Counted from the first letter of the stretch, positions 1 through 7,875 are shown. The stretch is DNA of 23,195 nucleotides from Acidobacteriaceae bacterium (GCA_030040115.1 JASHUH010000083.1:1-23195), one strand, 5' to 3'. Made by a program: numbers and translations. Notes: a model not told the origin generated them from the sequence alone.

Positions 1-582
1 GAGCTTGTAATCGCCCTCGCCGGTTTGGATCAGCACCCGTCCGGAAAACAGGAGAGGGTTGGGCGTGGAGTAAACGACGGTGTGGCCGAGGGTCCTTACC
101 CCCTGCGATCCGTGTACGTCATAGAAGCGCGCGGTGTGCATGTTCAGGCGCATTTCACCGTGCGAAGCGTCGATCAGCACGTCCTCAGGGCCGCCCGTGA
201 CCTGGATGTGGTCGGCTTCGAGCTCTGTCGTGGCGCGGTTGTAGGTCACCTCGTCGGCGGTTAAAACGTAGCCGCGGTAATGGAACACCACCTTTCCGGA
301 AAGCGTGACGGTGTCGCCGATCCAGGTCTGGTTTTCCGCTTCCCACTCGATAGGCGTTCCGGAGGGCGGCGCGGGTTCCGGCTTGGCAACGGGCAAAAGC
401 TCCTGGCCGGGATCGTCAGGAAGTGAAGAAGAAGGCGAAATTTCTACGCCCGTGGGCTCGGCGTCCGATTGGACGGTGGGTTGGCTCTGGGAAAGAGGTA
501 ACCCGTTGGTCAACTCCTGTCCGTCAACTTGCGGATGACAGAGGAACAGGAGCGTGATAAACACTAAAGTACGAGGACGCAT
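1..582 (-). CDS. lptD: LPS-assembly protein LptD (OstA), N-terminal part, cut by window edge
   Basis: An open frame of 194 codons runs from an ATG at 582 to the left edge without a stop, so only the N-terminus is seen. Residues 1 to about 22 look like a Sec signal peptide (basic MRPR, then a hydrophobic stretch). Residues 23-75 are a Pro/Ser/Glu-rich linker. From about residue 78 the pattern is that of an OstA/LptA-like periplasmic beta-jellyroll: IEWEAENQTW, VTLSGKVVFHYRGYVLTADE, then YNRATTELEADHIQVTGG and RFYDVHGSQG. This domain receives lipopolysaccharide from LptA in the periplasm; in full-length LptD it precedes a large outer-membrane barrel, which would lie beyond position 1. LptA or another OstA-like periplasmic protein is the main alternative, because the barrel is not visible. 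The gene diverges from the RDD gene to its right. Confidence 0.75.
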   Translation of the reverse strand, partial: MRPRTLVFITLLFLCHPQVDGQELTNGLPLSQSQPTVQSDAEPTGVEISPSSSLPDDPGQELLPVAKPEPAPPSGTPIEWEAENQTWIGDTVTLSGKVVFHYRGYVLTADEVTYNRATTELEADHIQVTGGPEDVLIDASHGEMRLNMHTARFYDVHGSQGVRTLGHTVVYSTPNPLLFSGRVLIQTGEGDYKL

Positions 583-860
583 CCCAAGCCAAGTCTCGTT
601 TAAGGCTCAGCATAGCAAAGCAGGCTTGGAGGGGAAGCGCTCCGCGCCGCTCTGGCGCTCAAGAAAAAGCCGGGGAAGGCTTCGTCCGCAGAGGCGGTTG
701 GCTGCGAACGCCGGTGCTTTTTCTCCGCGAAAGACTCCTTTCCAATTGGTGAACCATCTGCGTAATCCTCGGGCTCGATTCCCGGAAGACGCGGGGATGA
801 AAAATGGGGCTGGACTTGCCTGGCGTCCTGCCCCCCCATGGAGAAGGGACAGGAGCAGCC
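583..860. other. Divergent intergenic region between lptD and the RDD gene
   Basis: This 278-base gap must hold the promoters of both divergent genes, but I see no convincing -35/-10 pair. On the minus strand there is a weak hairpin (AAGCC arms at 667-671 and 678-682) followed by a T-rich run (668 down to 661). It looks like a short intrinsic terminator, but the stem is only 5 bp and no minus-strand gene upstream needs one. Open frames here are Arg-rich and carry no recognisable domain. Confidence 0.4.
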
Positions 861-2240
861 TTGAGCACATCCGTTAATCCGGCAAGACCGTCGCCTTTGT
901 GGAAGCAGGAAGTGAACCGGCGTGTCGCCGAACATCGCAGCCGCAAGGGCTGTTCGGCGGGGGAGTCGAAAACGCATGCCGAAACCCAGAACGGCGCCAA
1001 CCCCCGGGCCATGGAGGCTGCAGCTCGCGTGGCGGCGCGCTTCGCCCAGGCGCCCAGCTATAGCGATATGCTGGCCGACGAGGCGCGCGCCGCCTTGCGC
1101 GCCGCCGAGGCTGCTTCGCAGGCCGCTCTGAAGGCCAGGGCGGCCGCGCAATCCGTGCTTGAGGGCATTGAGGCCGCAGCGTCGGCCGACGCCGCCGGCG
1201 CTGAGCCGTTTGTCGGCGGGTTTTCCCATCAGGAGGAATTCTCGCGGCCGGCAACAGACGTGGAGCCAGAGACGGCGTGGTCCAAGACGGCTGCCGAAGC
1301 CTACACGGCGGCGCAAATTGAGCCGCCAGCGCTCACTGTTCGTTGGGATCCGGAGTTGCCGCGCCGGCAGGCTACACCCGCGGGGCTGCATGCGGCGCAC
1401 GGCGGCGCGGTTTTTGAAATGGCCTTTAAGGAAGATCGATCGCGCGCAGCCGCCGATGCTCTGGAACCGGAGACGGAGGAGATTGAAGCCGTCGAGCCGG
1501 CCCAGCCCATTCATGCCAATCTCATCGAGTTTCCCCGTGAATTGGTGGCGACGCGCAAAATGCGTCCGCGGCTGGCGGAGGGCTCGAATGCCGCTGCGGA
1601 ACACGGCGTGCAGTTAAGCATCTTCGAGGTGGATCCGGGCGCGATTTCCCTGGAGCTGTTACCGGACAGCGCTGACGCTGCCGCCCCGGTTTGGGCGAGG
1701 CCGCAGTGGTCGGGCATCCAACTCGAAGCGCAACCGGAGTATGAGGCCCCCACGCTCTTGGTCCAAGCTGCCGCCGCGCCGGAGCCGGTGTTGAGCGCCG
1801 AGGCGGCCCTGGAATCCCAACCAGTCGCGCAGCCCGAGGCGGCGCCCTTTCATTTGCGGCTGATGGCGGCGGTTGTCGACAGCGCCTTGATCACCGGCGC
1901 CTTCCTGGGCGCCGCCACAATTGCCGCTTCCCACGTGCAGATGCTCCCGGGCCTGCGCGAAGCTTCGGTGGCCGCAATTTGGGGGCTTGCCGGGATCGGA
2001 TTCTTGTATCATGCCTTCTTCTTCACGCTCGCCCGGGCCACGCCGGGCATGCGCTACGCGCGCATCCGCCTGCGTACGCTCGACGGCCAAATCCCCACAC
2101 GCAGGCGGCGCATCCGCCGGCTAGCGTCCCTGCTGTTGTCGCTGGCCCCAGTGGGTCTGGGGGTGGCTTGGATGCTTTTCGACGATGAGAGCCTGAGTTG
2201 GCACGACCGGCTGTCGGGAACGCGGCTATGCAAAAATTGA
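861..2240 (+). CDS. RDD family membrane protein with long Ala/Glu-rich N-terminus
   Basis: The protein has about 459 residues. The last 130 form an RDD domain with its hallmarks: Arg and Asp of the first helix (FHLRLMAAVVDSALI), the TPGMRYARIRLR loop, and a terminal WHDRLSGT motif. Three membrane segments are visible (around VVDSALITGAFLGAATIAA, AIWGLAGIGFLYHAFFF and LASLLLSLAPVGLGVAWMLF). The first 320 residues are low-complexity, rich in Ala, Glu and Pro, with a helical Ala-rich stretch near residues 50-105 and no recognised domain. I chose the TTG at 861 because AGGAG (851-855) sits just ahead of it and the protein then begins STSVNPARPSPLWKQEVNRR. An in-frame ATG at 804 would add 19 residues without a good ribosome site. 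RDD proteins are poorly characterised; some have been linked to transport. The function here is unknown. Confidence 0.75.
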   Translation: MSTSVNPARPSPLWKQEVNRRVAEHRSRKGCSAGESKTHAETQNGANPRAMEAAARVAARFAQAPSYSDMLADEARAALRAAEAASQAALKARAAAQSVLEGIEAAASADAAGAEPFVGGFSHQEEFSRPATDVEPETAWSKTAAEAYTAAQIEPPALTVRWDPELPRRQATPAGLHAAHGGAVFEMAFKEDRSRAAADALEPETEEIEAVEPAQPIHANLIEFPRELVATRKMRPRLAEGSNAAAEHGVQLSIFEVDPGAISLELLPDSADAAAPVWARPQWSGIQLEAQPEYEAPTLLVQAAAAPEPVLSAEAALESQPVAQPEAAPFHLRLMAAVVDSALITGAFLGAATIAASHVQMLPGLREASVAAIWGLAGIGFLYHAFFFTLARATPGMRYARIRLRTLDGQIPTRRRRIRRLASLLLSLAPVGLGVAWMLFDDESLSWHDRLSGTRLCKN

Positions 2241-2268
2241 AGTTTTGGCATATACTCAGGTATATGCC
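2237..2268 (+). promoter_or_regulatory. vapBC promoter within a palindromic operator
   Basis: A 22-bp inverted repeat has 9-bp perfect arms, GGCATATAC (2247-2255) and GTATATGCC (2260-2268), around a 4-base centre. It overlaps a plausible sigma-70 promoter: TTGAAG (2237-2242), an 18-base spacer, and TATATG (2261-2266). Transcription would start near 2273, a few bases before the vapB ribosome site. VapB antitoxins with an AbrB-type N-terminus bind such palindromes and repress their own operon, so this is the expected operator. The -35 element overlaps the stop codon of the RDD gene. Confidence 0.65.
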
Positions 2269-2286
2269 GATTGGGCGGAGGGTCCA

Positions 2287-2514
2287 GTGGCGAAAACAGC
2301 CAAGATCTTTATGAACAACCGCAGCCAGGCTGTGCGCCTTCCCAAGGAATTTCAATTCGCAACGCGAGAGGTTTACATCCGCAAACAGGGGGAGGACGTA
2401 ATCCTTTCTCCTCGACCCGCGGATTGGTCTGAGTATTTGGCGTCGAACTCAGTCGCCTCGAAGGAGTTTATGGAAGGGATCGAGGATTTGCCTGTGCAGG
2501 AGCGCTCGTTTTAA
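2287..2514 (+). CDS. vapB: VapB-type antitoxin (AbrB/SpoVT fold)
   Basis: The 75-residue product begins AKTAKIFMNNRSQAVRLPKE after the initiator, the signature of VapB/MvpT antitoxins whose N-terminus is an AbrB-like swapped-hairpin DNA-binding domain. The acidic, aromatic C-terminus (from about residue 45 on) should wrap around the toxin and block its active site. The GTG at 2287 is preferred because GGAGGG lies 4 bases upstream and the protein then matches the family N-terminus. An in-frame TTG at 2245 lies inside the operator, upstream of the predicted transcript start. The stop codon overlaps the toxin start by one base (TAATG), giving translational coupling. The antitoxin neutralises the downstream PIN toxin and autorepresses the operon. 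Confidence 0.85.
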   Translation: MAKTAKIFMNNRSQAVRLPKEFQFATREVYIRKQGEDVILSPRPADWSEYLASNSVASKEFMEGIEDLPVQERSF

Positions 2515-2927
2515 TGGCGCTCTACATGCTCGATACGGACATCGTGTCCTACGCAATGAAGCGGTCCAACGAGGCAGTGCTGCGAAAGCTCAGGGCGACT
2601 CCCGTGACTGCGGTGTGTATTTCGGCCGTCGCGGAGTCCGAGTTGAGGTTTGGCGTCGAAGCCTCGCCACGCCGTCATGCCGACATTGAGGCGCTGGAGA
2701 CATTCTTACGGTACACGCAGGTCCTCGATTATCCCGCCGCGGCGGCCCGCGACTATGGCGAAATACGCGCTTACCTCAAAATGAACGGCGCCATGATCGG
2801 AGCCAACGATCTGCTCATTGCCGCGCATGCCCGCTGCATGGGATTAACTCTGGTCAGCAACAACACCCGAGAATTCAAGCGCGTGCCGAGACTCAGAATC
2901 GAGAACTGGGCCAATCCGATAGAGTGA
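2514..2927 (+). CDS. vapC: VapC-type PIN-domain ribonuclease toxin
   Basis: This 137-residue protein is a single PIN domain of normal VapC length. The acidic metal-binding residues are in place: D7 in MLDTDIVSY, E43 in AESELRFG, and D99 in GANDLLIAAHA. The fourth position lies in VSNNTREF, where an Asn-Asn pair occurs, as is usual in this MvpA/VapC subgroup. Members are Mg-dependent endoribonucleases; the best studied cut initiator tRNA or other RNAs and halt translation when the antitoxin is degraded. The target here cannot be read from sequence. The gene overlaps vapB by one base and ends 6 bases from the convergent ROK gene, so the two-gene module is compact and complete. It appears intact, with no frameshift. 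Confidence 0.88.
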   Translation: MALYMLDTDIVSYAMKRSNEAVLRKLRATPVTAVCISAVAESELRFGVEASPRRHADIEALETFLRYTQVLDYPAAAARDYGEIRAYLKMNGAMIGANDLLIAAHARCMGLTLVSNNTREFKRVPRLRIENWANPIE

Positions 2928-2933
2928 GCGAAC

Positions 2934-3830
2934 TCACCGCGCCAGCGCCCGGATGGCGCTTACGCCCGCGCCCAGCAGGGCAGTCTCGTCGTCCGGCTCC
3001 AGGATTTCGAGCGAATAGCTTTGCAAAGGACTCATGCGCACCATGGTTTCCAGATGGCTGCGCAGCAGGGGCAGTTCCAGGAAGTGCACGTTTTGGCCAG
3101 TGAAATAGAAGCGCCCCGGTCCGGCCAAATGAATGAACGAAGCAGTGGCCGCGGCCAGGGCGCGATGCCATAGATCGACGAATTCGCGACAGCGCGCTTC
3201 ACCCTTTTTTGCGTGGGCAAAGATTTCTTCCGGCTCCATATCGAGAAAGCGCATGCGCATGGCGCGATAGCCCATGATGCCTTCGAGATGGCCCACCCCG
3301 CCGCAGCCGCAGAAGCGCTCCTTGGGATCGAGGGTCACGGTGATGTGGCCGCCCTCCCACACTCCTTCGACGTAAGGCCAGCGGCCATAGCCGATGCCAT
3401 TGCCGATCGTCCACACGCGGGTAAGCTTGTTAAGCTGGCCGCGCGTGGCGGCCACGCCGGCGGCAATCGCGTCGGCGTCATTGGCCACATGCACTGGCGC
3501 CGCCACCCCGCGGGCTTCCAGCGCTTTGGCCAACGCTTCGGCCATCCGCATGCCTTTGATCTGGGGCAGGTTCGGCGAGTCCTCCACCACGCCTGAGCGC
3601 ACAATGCCGGGGACAGCCACGCCGATGGCGTTTGGTGGGTCTCCATCGGTGGTCAGAGGTTGAATTTGCTCGGCCAGCAGCTCCACCAGCTCCGCGGCCG
3701 GTATGGGAATGAGCACTTCGCGCGCTTCAGGATCATCGGGATAGCGGGTCGGTTTTCCCGTCAGCCGCTGATCCTGGAGCCTGCCGGCCACGATGTGCTC
3801 GGTCATCACGGCGCCGATGGCGATTGTCAT
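2934..3830 (-). CDS. ROK family protein (sugar-kinase-like), diverged ATP loop
   Basis: The 298-residue product has the ROK (repressor, ORF, kinase) fold. It keeps the catalytic-base region NDADA (D118), the VAVPGIV segment, and a zinc-site region with H162, C174, C176 and H181; the last replaces the usual third Cys. The N-terminal phosphate loop, normally DxGGT, reads IGAVMTEHIVAG, and the second glycine motif reads GNGIGYG rather than GTGxG. It may be a diverged glucokinase-type enzyme or a non-catalytic sugar sensor; I cannot decide. The ATG at 3830 is chosen because GGGAGGG precedes it and it leaves 23 bases after sthA; an upstream in-frame start at 3914 would overlap sthA by 61 bases. 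It is probably co-transcribed with sthA. It ends 6 bases from the convergent vapC. Confidence 0.75.
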   Translation of the reverse strand: MTIAIGAVMTEHIVAGRLQDQRLTGKPTRYPDDPEAREVLIPIPAAELVELLAEQIQPLTTDGDPPNAIGVAVPGIVRSGVVEDSPNLPQIKGMRMAEALAKALEARGVAAPVHVANDADAIAAGVAATRGQLNKLTRVWTIGNGIGYGRWPYVEGVWEGGHITVTLDPKERFCGCGGVGHLEGIMGYRAMRMRFLDMEPEEIFAHAKKGEARCREFVDLWHRALAAATASFIHLAGPGRFYFTGQNVHFLELPLLRSHLETMVRMSPLQSYSLEILEPDDETALLGAGVSAIRALAR

Positions 3831-3853
3831 ACCGGCCCTCCCGCCGATCGAAG

Positions 3854-5257
3854 CTACTGCGTCTGATAGCGCAACAGCCGCCCCAACCCATTGAACGCCG
3901 CGACCTTGTAGCATTCGGCGAGCGTGGGGTAGTTAAACACGGTGTCAATGAAGTAATTGAGATCGCCGTTGAGGGTCATCACCGCCTGGCCGATGTGGAC
4001 CAGCTCGCTGGCCCCCTCGCCGATGATATGCACGCCCAGAACCTTGCGCGTCTCGCGATGAAAAATCAATTTCAGGCGACCGGTGGTGTCGCCGCGAATT
4101 TGGCCGCGCGCCACCTCGCGATAATAGGCCATACCCACTTCGTAAGGCACATCTTCATCGGTCAACTGCTCTTCGGTTTTGCCGATGAAGCTGATTTCGG
4201 GAATGGTGTAGATGCCATAAGGATAAAAGCTGGGATTGGAGGTCGCCGCGTGGTCGAAGGCGCGGGCCGCGGCGATGCGGCCCTGCTCCATGGACACTGA
4301 GGCGAGCGAAGGAAAGCCCACCACATCGCCCACCGCGAAGATGTGGTCCACATTGGTCATGTAATGCTCATCGACGGCGATGCGGCCGCGGCTGTCGGCC
4401 GCGAGGCCCGCCGCGGCCAGGTTCAGATCGTCGACATTCCCCTGCCGGCCCACGGCGTAGAGCAACGCATCGCCGGAGACCCGCTTTTTGCTTTCGAGAT
4501 TCGCCGCCACGGCGCCCAACGGCAGCTCTTCGACGCTTTCGACTTCTTCGCCCAGGCGCAGGGTCACGCGGCTGTCGCGCAAATGGTAGCTCAGCGTTTC
4601 GATAATCTCCTGGTCGGCGAAATCGAGCAGGCGGTTACGTTTTTCGATCAGCGTCACACGCACGCCCAGCACCGCGAACATGCATGTGTACTCGACCCCA
4701 ATTACACCGCCCCCCACAACAATCAGCGAGTAAGGCAGCGACTCGAGGCCGAGGATCTGATCGCTGTTGATAATGGTGCGTCCGTTGATGGGCACTTTGG
4801 GCGTACTGGCCGGCTTGGTTCCCACGGCGATGATGATGCTTCCGGCTTCCAGCGTGATTTCGGCCTGCGGGCCTTCCACCCGCACCTGGTGAGGATCGAT
4901 GAAACGAGCGATTCCGTGGACGATGTCGATGCCGTTGCGCGAAAGCTGGGCCTCCGTTACGTCGATCTCGGTTTTGATCACCGCCTGCACGCGGAAGGCC
5001 AGGTCCGACATGGTGATCTTTTCCTTCACCCGGTAATTCATGCCGTAAATGTTGCGGTAGTTGTAGCCGGAAAGATGAAGTACGGCCTCGCGCATGGTTT
5101 TCGATGGAATGGTGCCGGTGTTGATGCACACGCCGCCCACCACCGAGCGCGCCTCCACCACCACCACGCGCTTGTTCATCTTGGCCGCGGCGACGGCGGC
5201 GCGCTGCCCCGCCGGGCCGGAGCCGAGGACAATCAGGTCATACTTGACGGCGCTCAT
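3854..5257 (-). CDS. sthA: Soluble pyridine nucleotide transhydrogenase (Si-specific NAD(P)+ transhydrogenase)
   Basis: The 467-residue protein is a flavoprotein of the pyridine nucleotide-disulfide reductase family. It has the FAD-binding GSGPAG (12-17), a central NAD(P)-binding IVVGGGVIG, the FAD-contacting FAVGDVVG, and a C-terminal dimerisation domain ending in the YPTLAECYKVAA region. At the redox site it reads CINTGTIPSKTMREA: the second Cys of the usual CxxxxC pair is Thr (C44, T49). This is diagnostic of SthA/UdhA and excludes a lipoamide or glutathione reductase role. The enzyme moves hydride between NADPH and NAD+ in the cytoplasm and mainly re-oxidises excess NADPH. The ATG at 5257 has GGAGAG ahead of it. 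The ROK gene follows after 23 bases on the same strand. Confidence 0.92.
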   Translation of the reverse strand: MSAVKYDLIVLGSGPAGQRAAVAAAKMNKRVVVVEARSVVGGVCINTGTIPSKTMREAVLHLSGYNYRNIYGMNYRVKEKITMSDLAFRVQAVIKTEIDVTEAQLSRNGIDIVHGIARFIDPHQVRVEGPQAEITLEAGSIIIAVGTKPASTPKVPINGRTIINSDQILGLESLPYSLIVVGGGVIGVEYTCMFAVLGVRVTLIEKRNRLLDFADQEIIETLSYHLRDSRVTLRLGEEVESVEELPLGAVAANLESKKRVSGDALLYAVGRQGNVDDLNLAAAGLAADSRGRIAVDEHYMTNVDHIFAVGDVVGFPSLASVSMEQGRIAAARAFDHAATSNPSFYPYGIYTIPEISFIGKTEEQLTDEDVPYEVGMAYYREVARGQIRGDTTGRLKLIFHRETRKVLGVHIIGEGASELVHIGQAVMTLNGDLNYFIDTVFNYPTLAECYKVAAFNGLGRLLRYQTQ

Positions 5258-5653
5258 GCGCGTCTCTCCAAAGGCTACGCTTCAGCTTGACCCGGGCCCG
5301 CATGCAGATCCAGCCGGGTCCGCACTCTGGCGCTGCTTTGCCGGCCGAAGCGCAAAGGAATCGCCTTGCTGCGCAGTTAAGAGGAACATCACCCCGCCCC
5401 TCGCAACGGGACGCCTACCCGGAGCCTATCATAGCGTTCCCTGATTCGACGCGGGCTGGATGGGGCGGGTTGCCGCGTCAGGACAAGGCAGCCTTCGCGG
5501 CACGGATCGCCGGCAAGGCTGGGCGGAAGAAGACGGAGCGCGCGCCGGGAAGGGAAAGGCCGGGCGATCCGGCCCAGCCCAAAACGCCCTCGTGGAGCAC
5601 GAGATCTGAAGGCCAGGCGACTTAAAGTTGGCGCACCGGCTCTGCAATGCTCG
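5258..5653. other. Intergenic region upstream of sthA and downstream of argS
   Basis: Nearly 400 bases lie between the sthA start and the argS stop, both on the minus strand. I see no supported gene: open frames here are Arg/Pro-rich and match no family I know. The region should hold the sthA promoter (a TATGAT on the minus strand lies near 5430-5436, without a good -35) and the end of the argS transcript, annotated separately as a weak hairpin. Confidence 0.5.
5552..5574 (-). terminator. Possible argS transcript hairpin terminator
   Basis: Read on the minus strand, GGCCGG (5574-5569), a 5-base loop and CCGGCC (5563-5558) form a strong GC stem followed by TTTCCC (5557-5552). The stem lies 80 bases after the argS stop. 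The T run is only three bases, so this is a weak intrinsic terminator at best. Confidence 0.35.
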
Positions 5654-7780
5654 TTACATGGCTTCGGGACTTTCGATGCCGAGCAAGTTTAGCGCTTGCA
5701 CCAACTCGCGAACCACCACGGCGGCCGTGGCCAGCAGAAATATCTTTCGCTCCGGGTCCTCTTCGGTGAGGATGCGATGCTTGTGGTAGAAGTTATTGAA
5801 CTCCTGCGCCAATTGGAAAGCGTGCTTGGCCAGGAACGCTGGTTCGGAGGCGGCAATGCTTTGCTCCAGAACCAGCGAAAAACGGCCCGCGCGCAGCCAC
5901 AAAGCCCAGATGTCTTCGTTCTCTTCGCCGCTGAGATATTGCGAAAATCCGTCATGCGCAGCGGCCGTGGAGCGCTGGCTCGCCGACTCGCTGACTTGCT
6001 GCCCGGTCTGCTTCGCGAACCCCGCCAACGCCGCCTCCGGCGTCGTGGCGCCTTTGCGGAAAATGTTGCGAATGCGGACTACGGCGTATTGGATGTAGGG
6101 GCCGGTCTCGCCCTCGAAGCTCAGCGCATCCTTAAAGTCGAAGGCAATGACCGAATTGCGCGTGTACTTGAGCATGAAGTAGCGCAAGGCGCCGATGGCG
6201 ATCTGCTCGGCGATCTTTTGCCGCTCCGTTTCGTCGCGCCCGGTCTGGCGCGCATCGACCTCGGCGCGCGTGGCGGCGATGAGCTTGTCGATCAGGTCGT
6301 CGGCCTTGACGCCGAAGCCTTTGCGGCCGCTGATTTCGATGTAGGGCCTTTTCTTGTCCTCGTCGGAAATGTTGTAGCCGAGTTCCTCAGCGCAGCGCGG
6401 CGTGAGCGCCACCATTTCGTAGCTGAAATGCGTGTAGTGGTCGGCTGCGGCGGCGTGGCCCATGCCCCGCAGGGCTTGAATCACGTTCGCCTGCGGATCG
6501 GACTGGCGCGCGTCGATAACGTTGTAGATGGCCGTGGCGCCGCCGAAGTGCGGATGATCTGCTTCGCCGTGTTCCGTGGAGATCCAACACGCGTGGCCGG
6601 CGTAGCGGAAAAACGGCCTGTAGCCGAAATCCCGTCCCAACAGCCCGAACTTCCACAAATGGTAGGCAATGTCTTTGCCGACATAAGTGACGGTGCCGTT
6701 GGAGCGAACAATCACCTTTGCATCGTCGTCGGTTTCTTCCGTCGAGGCTTCGGAGCCCGGACGCTTCATCACCCAGCAGCCGGCATTCTTTCCCTGAGTC
6801 ACCTGGTAAAGCACACCAGATTGCTCGAGCTTTTGGCGAGCCGCCTCCCAGAATTTCAGGTGCAGTATTTCGCTTTCGCGGGGTAGAAAGTCATACTCGA
6901 TGCCCAGGCGCAGCATGGTTTCGAGATGGTGGCGGAGGACCGCAGTGGAGATCAACTCCGCAACTTCGGCTATCTCGTTGTTTCCTTTCTCGATTTCGTG
7001 CAGGGTGTCTAACCGGATCCTTTTCCGCTCTGCGACTTTTGCCTGATCCTGTTCTGTCGTCTCAAGAGCCATGTACCAAACGTTTACTTGCGCATAGAGT
7101 CGCCAGCAAACGTAGTCAATGAGCAGTTCCCGATTGTCAGGATGTTTTCGTGACTCTTGCTCGTGGTACTCAATTCTCTTTTTGATTGCTGGCAGGGTGT
7201 GTTGATCGCGAACATTGATTCCGGGAATTGCGTCGAGTTCAAGGTGTTTGAGGGCGACTACAATATCGGCCACCTGCACGCCGGTGTTGTCGATGTAGTT
7301 TTGCACATCGACCTTGTAGCCGTCGGCGCGCAACAGGCGCACAAACGTGTCGCCCAGAATTGCGTTGCGCAGGTGCCCGATATGCGCAGCCTTGTTGGGA
7401 TTGATGCTGGTGTGCTCTACAAGCGCGTGCGGCTGACCCATAAGTCGACGGGGCACCAAGCGAACCCGTTCCGTGTCCACCGCTGCGATGTTCCTCGCCG
7501 CCGCGGCGCGATCGAGGCGGGCGTTGATGTAGCCGGCGCCGGCAACCTCGAAGCCGGCGAACCCCTCCACTGCGCCCAGCCCAGTCACAATTTCCTGGGC
7601 GATGAGCCGCGGCGCTTTGCGCAGCTTGCGCGCCAACTCAAAGGCAACGGGCGAGGCCACTTCGCCGAAGTGAAGGTCTGGTGGAGTTTCCAGCGGAACG
7701 TTGGCCAACTCAAGCGCATAGTTCTTTAAGATCACGGCGCGAATGGCTTCGCCGAGCCGCTTTTGCAGTTCCAGAACCAA
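5654..7780 (-). CDS. argS: Arginyl-tRNA synthetase
   Basis: This class I synthetase of 708 residues charges tRNA-Arg. It carries the additional N-terminal domain (about 1-100), the signature SINPNKAAHIGHLRN with HIGH at 133-136, and ISGRKGFGVKADDL at about 483-496 in the place of the KMSKS loop. A DALR-type anticodon-binding helical domain runs from about 580 to the end. It is longer than the roughly 577 residues of the E. coli enzyme. The extra length lies partly in a charged segment (about residues 195-275) and partly before the DALR domain. The start is a TTG at 7780 with GAGG (7792-7789) eight bases ahead; no better in-frame ATG precedes the conserved N-terminus. It diverges from metG. 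Confidence 0.95.
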   Translation of the reverse strand: MVLELQKRLGEAIRAVILKNYALELANVPLETPPDLHFGEVASPVAFELARKLRKAPRLIAQEIVTGLGAVEGFAGFEVAGAGYINARLDRAAAARNIAAVDTERVRLVPRRLMGQPHALVEHTSINPNKAAHIGHLRNAILGDTFVRLLRADGYKVDVQNYIDNTGVQVADIVVALKHLELDAIPGINVRDQHTLPAIKKRIEYHEQESRKHPDNRELLIDYVCWRLYAQVNVWYMALETTEQDQAKVAERKRIRLDTLHEIEKGNNEIAEVAELISTAVLRHHLETMLRLGIEYDFLPRESEILHLKFWEAARQKLEQSGVLYQVTQGKNAGCWVMKRPGSEASTEETDDDAKVIVRSNGTVTYVGKDIAYHLWKFGLLGRDFGYRPFFRYAGHACWISTEHGEADHPHFGGATAIYNVIDARQSDPQANVIQALRGMGHAAAADHYTHFSYEMVALTPRCAEELGYNISDEDKKRPYIEISGRKGFGVKADDLIDKLIAATRAEVDARQTGRDETERQKIAEQIAIGALRYFMLKYTRNSVIAFDFKDALSFEGETGPYIQYAVVRIRNIFRKGATTPEAALAGFAKQTGQQVSESASQRSTAAAHDGFSQYLSGEENEDIWALWLRAGRFSLVLEQSIAASEPAFLAKHAFQLAQEFNNFYHKHRILTEEDPERKIFLLATAAVVVRELVQALNLLGIESPEAM

Positions 7781-7792
7781 ATTGAACGCCTC

Positions 7793-7824
7793 GAAAATCC
7801 TTGATTTTCAAGGCGATTCTAACA
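7793..7824 (-). promoter_or_regulatory. argS extended -10 promoter and 5' hairpin
   Basis: On the minus strand TGTTAGAAT (7824-7816) is a good extended -10 box, with no clear -35. Transcription would start near 7809. The first transcribed bases would then be GAAAATC, AAG, GATTTTC (7809-7793), a perfect 7-bp hairpin at the 5' end, directly followed by the GAGG ribosome site of argS. The hairpin is seen in the sequence; the transcript start is inferred. Confidence 0.5.
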
Positions 7825-7845
7825 GACCGCCATGCGTCGCGGGGT

Positions 7846-7875
7846 TTGACCGGCCTCGACACGACACCCTAAGAT
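7846..7875 (+). promoter_or_regulatory. Candidate sigma-70 promoter for metG
   Basis: TTGACC (7846-7851), an 18-base spacer and TAAGAT (7870-7875) give a fair promoter with a start near 7882 and a leader of about 60 bases before the metG ATG. No T-box motif was seen in that leader. Confidence 0.5.

Noticed and set aside
600..1604. Long minus-strand open frame of 334 codons opposite the RDD gene
   Set aside because: Arg-rich, no recognisable domain, and wholly explained by the GC-rich codon use of the RDD gene and its leader on the other strand.
3854..5257. Dihydrolipoamide dehydrogenase or mercuric reductase
   Set aside because: The redox-active CxxxxC pair is missing its second Cys (Thr instead), and CINTGTIPSKTMREA is the SthA pattern.
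4343..5290. Plus-strand open frame of 315 codons opposite sthA
   Set aside because: His/Asp/Val-rich antisense of a well-conserved flavoprotein gene; no family match and no ribosome site.
5287..5625. Plus-strand open frame of 112 codons between sthA and argS
   Set aside because: Low-complexity Arg/Pro/Ala composition and no ribosome site; more likely non-coding.
5696..6886. Plus-strand open frame of 396 codons opposite argS
   Set aside because: Antisense shadow of argS; composition typical of GC-rich reverse frames.
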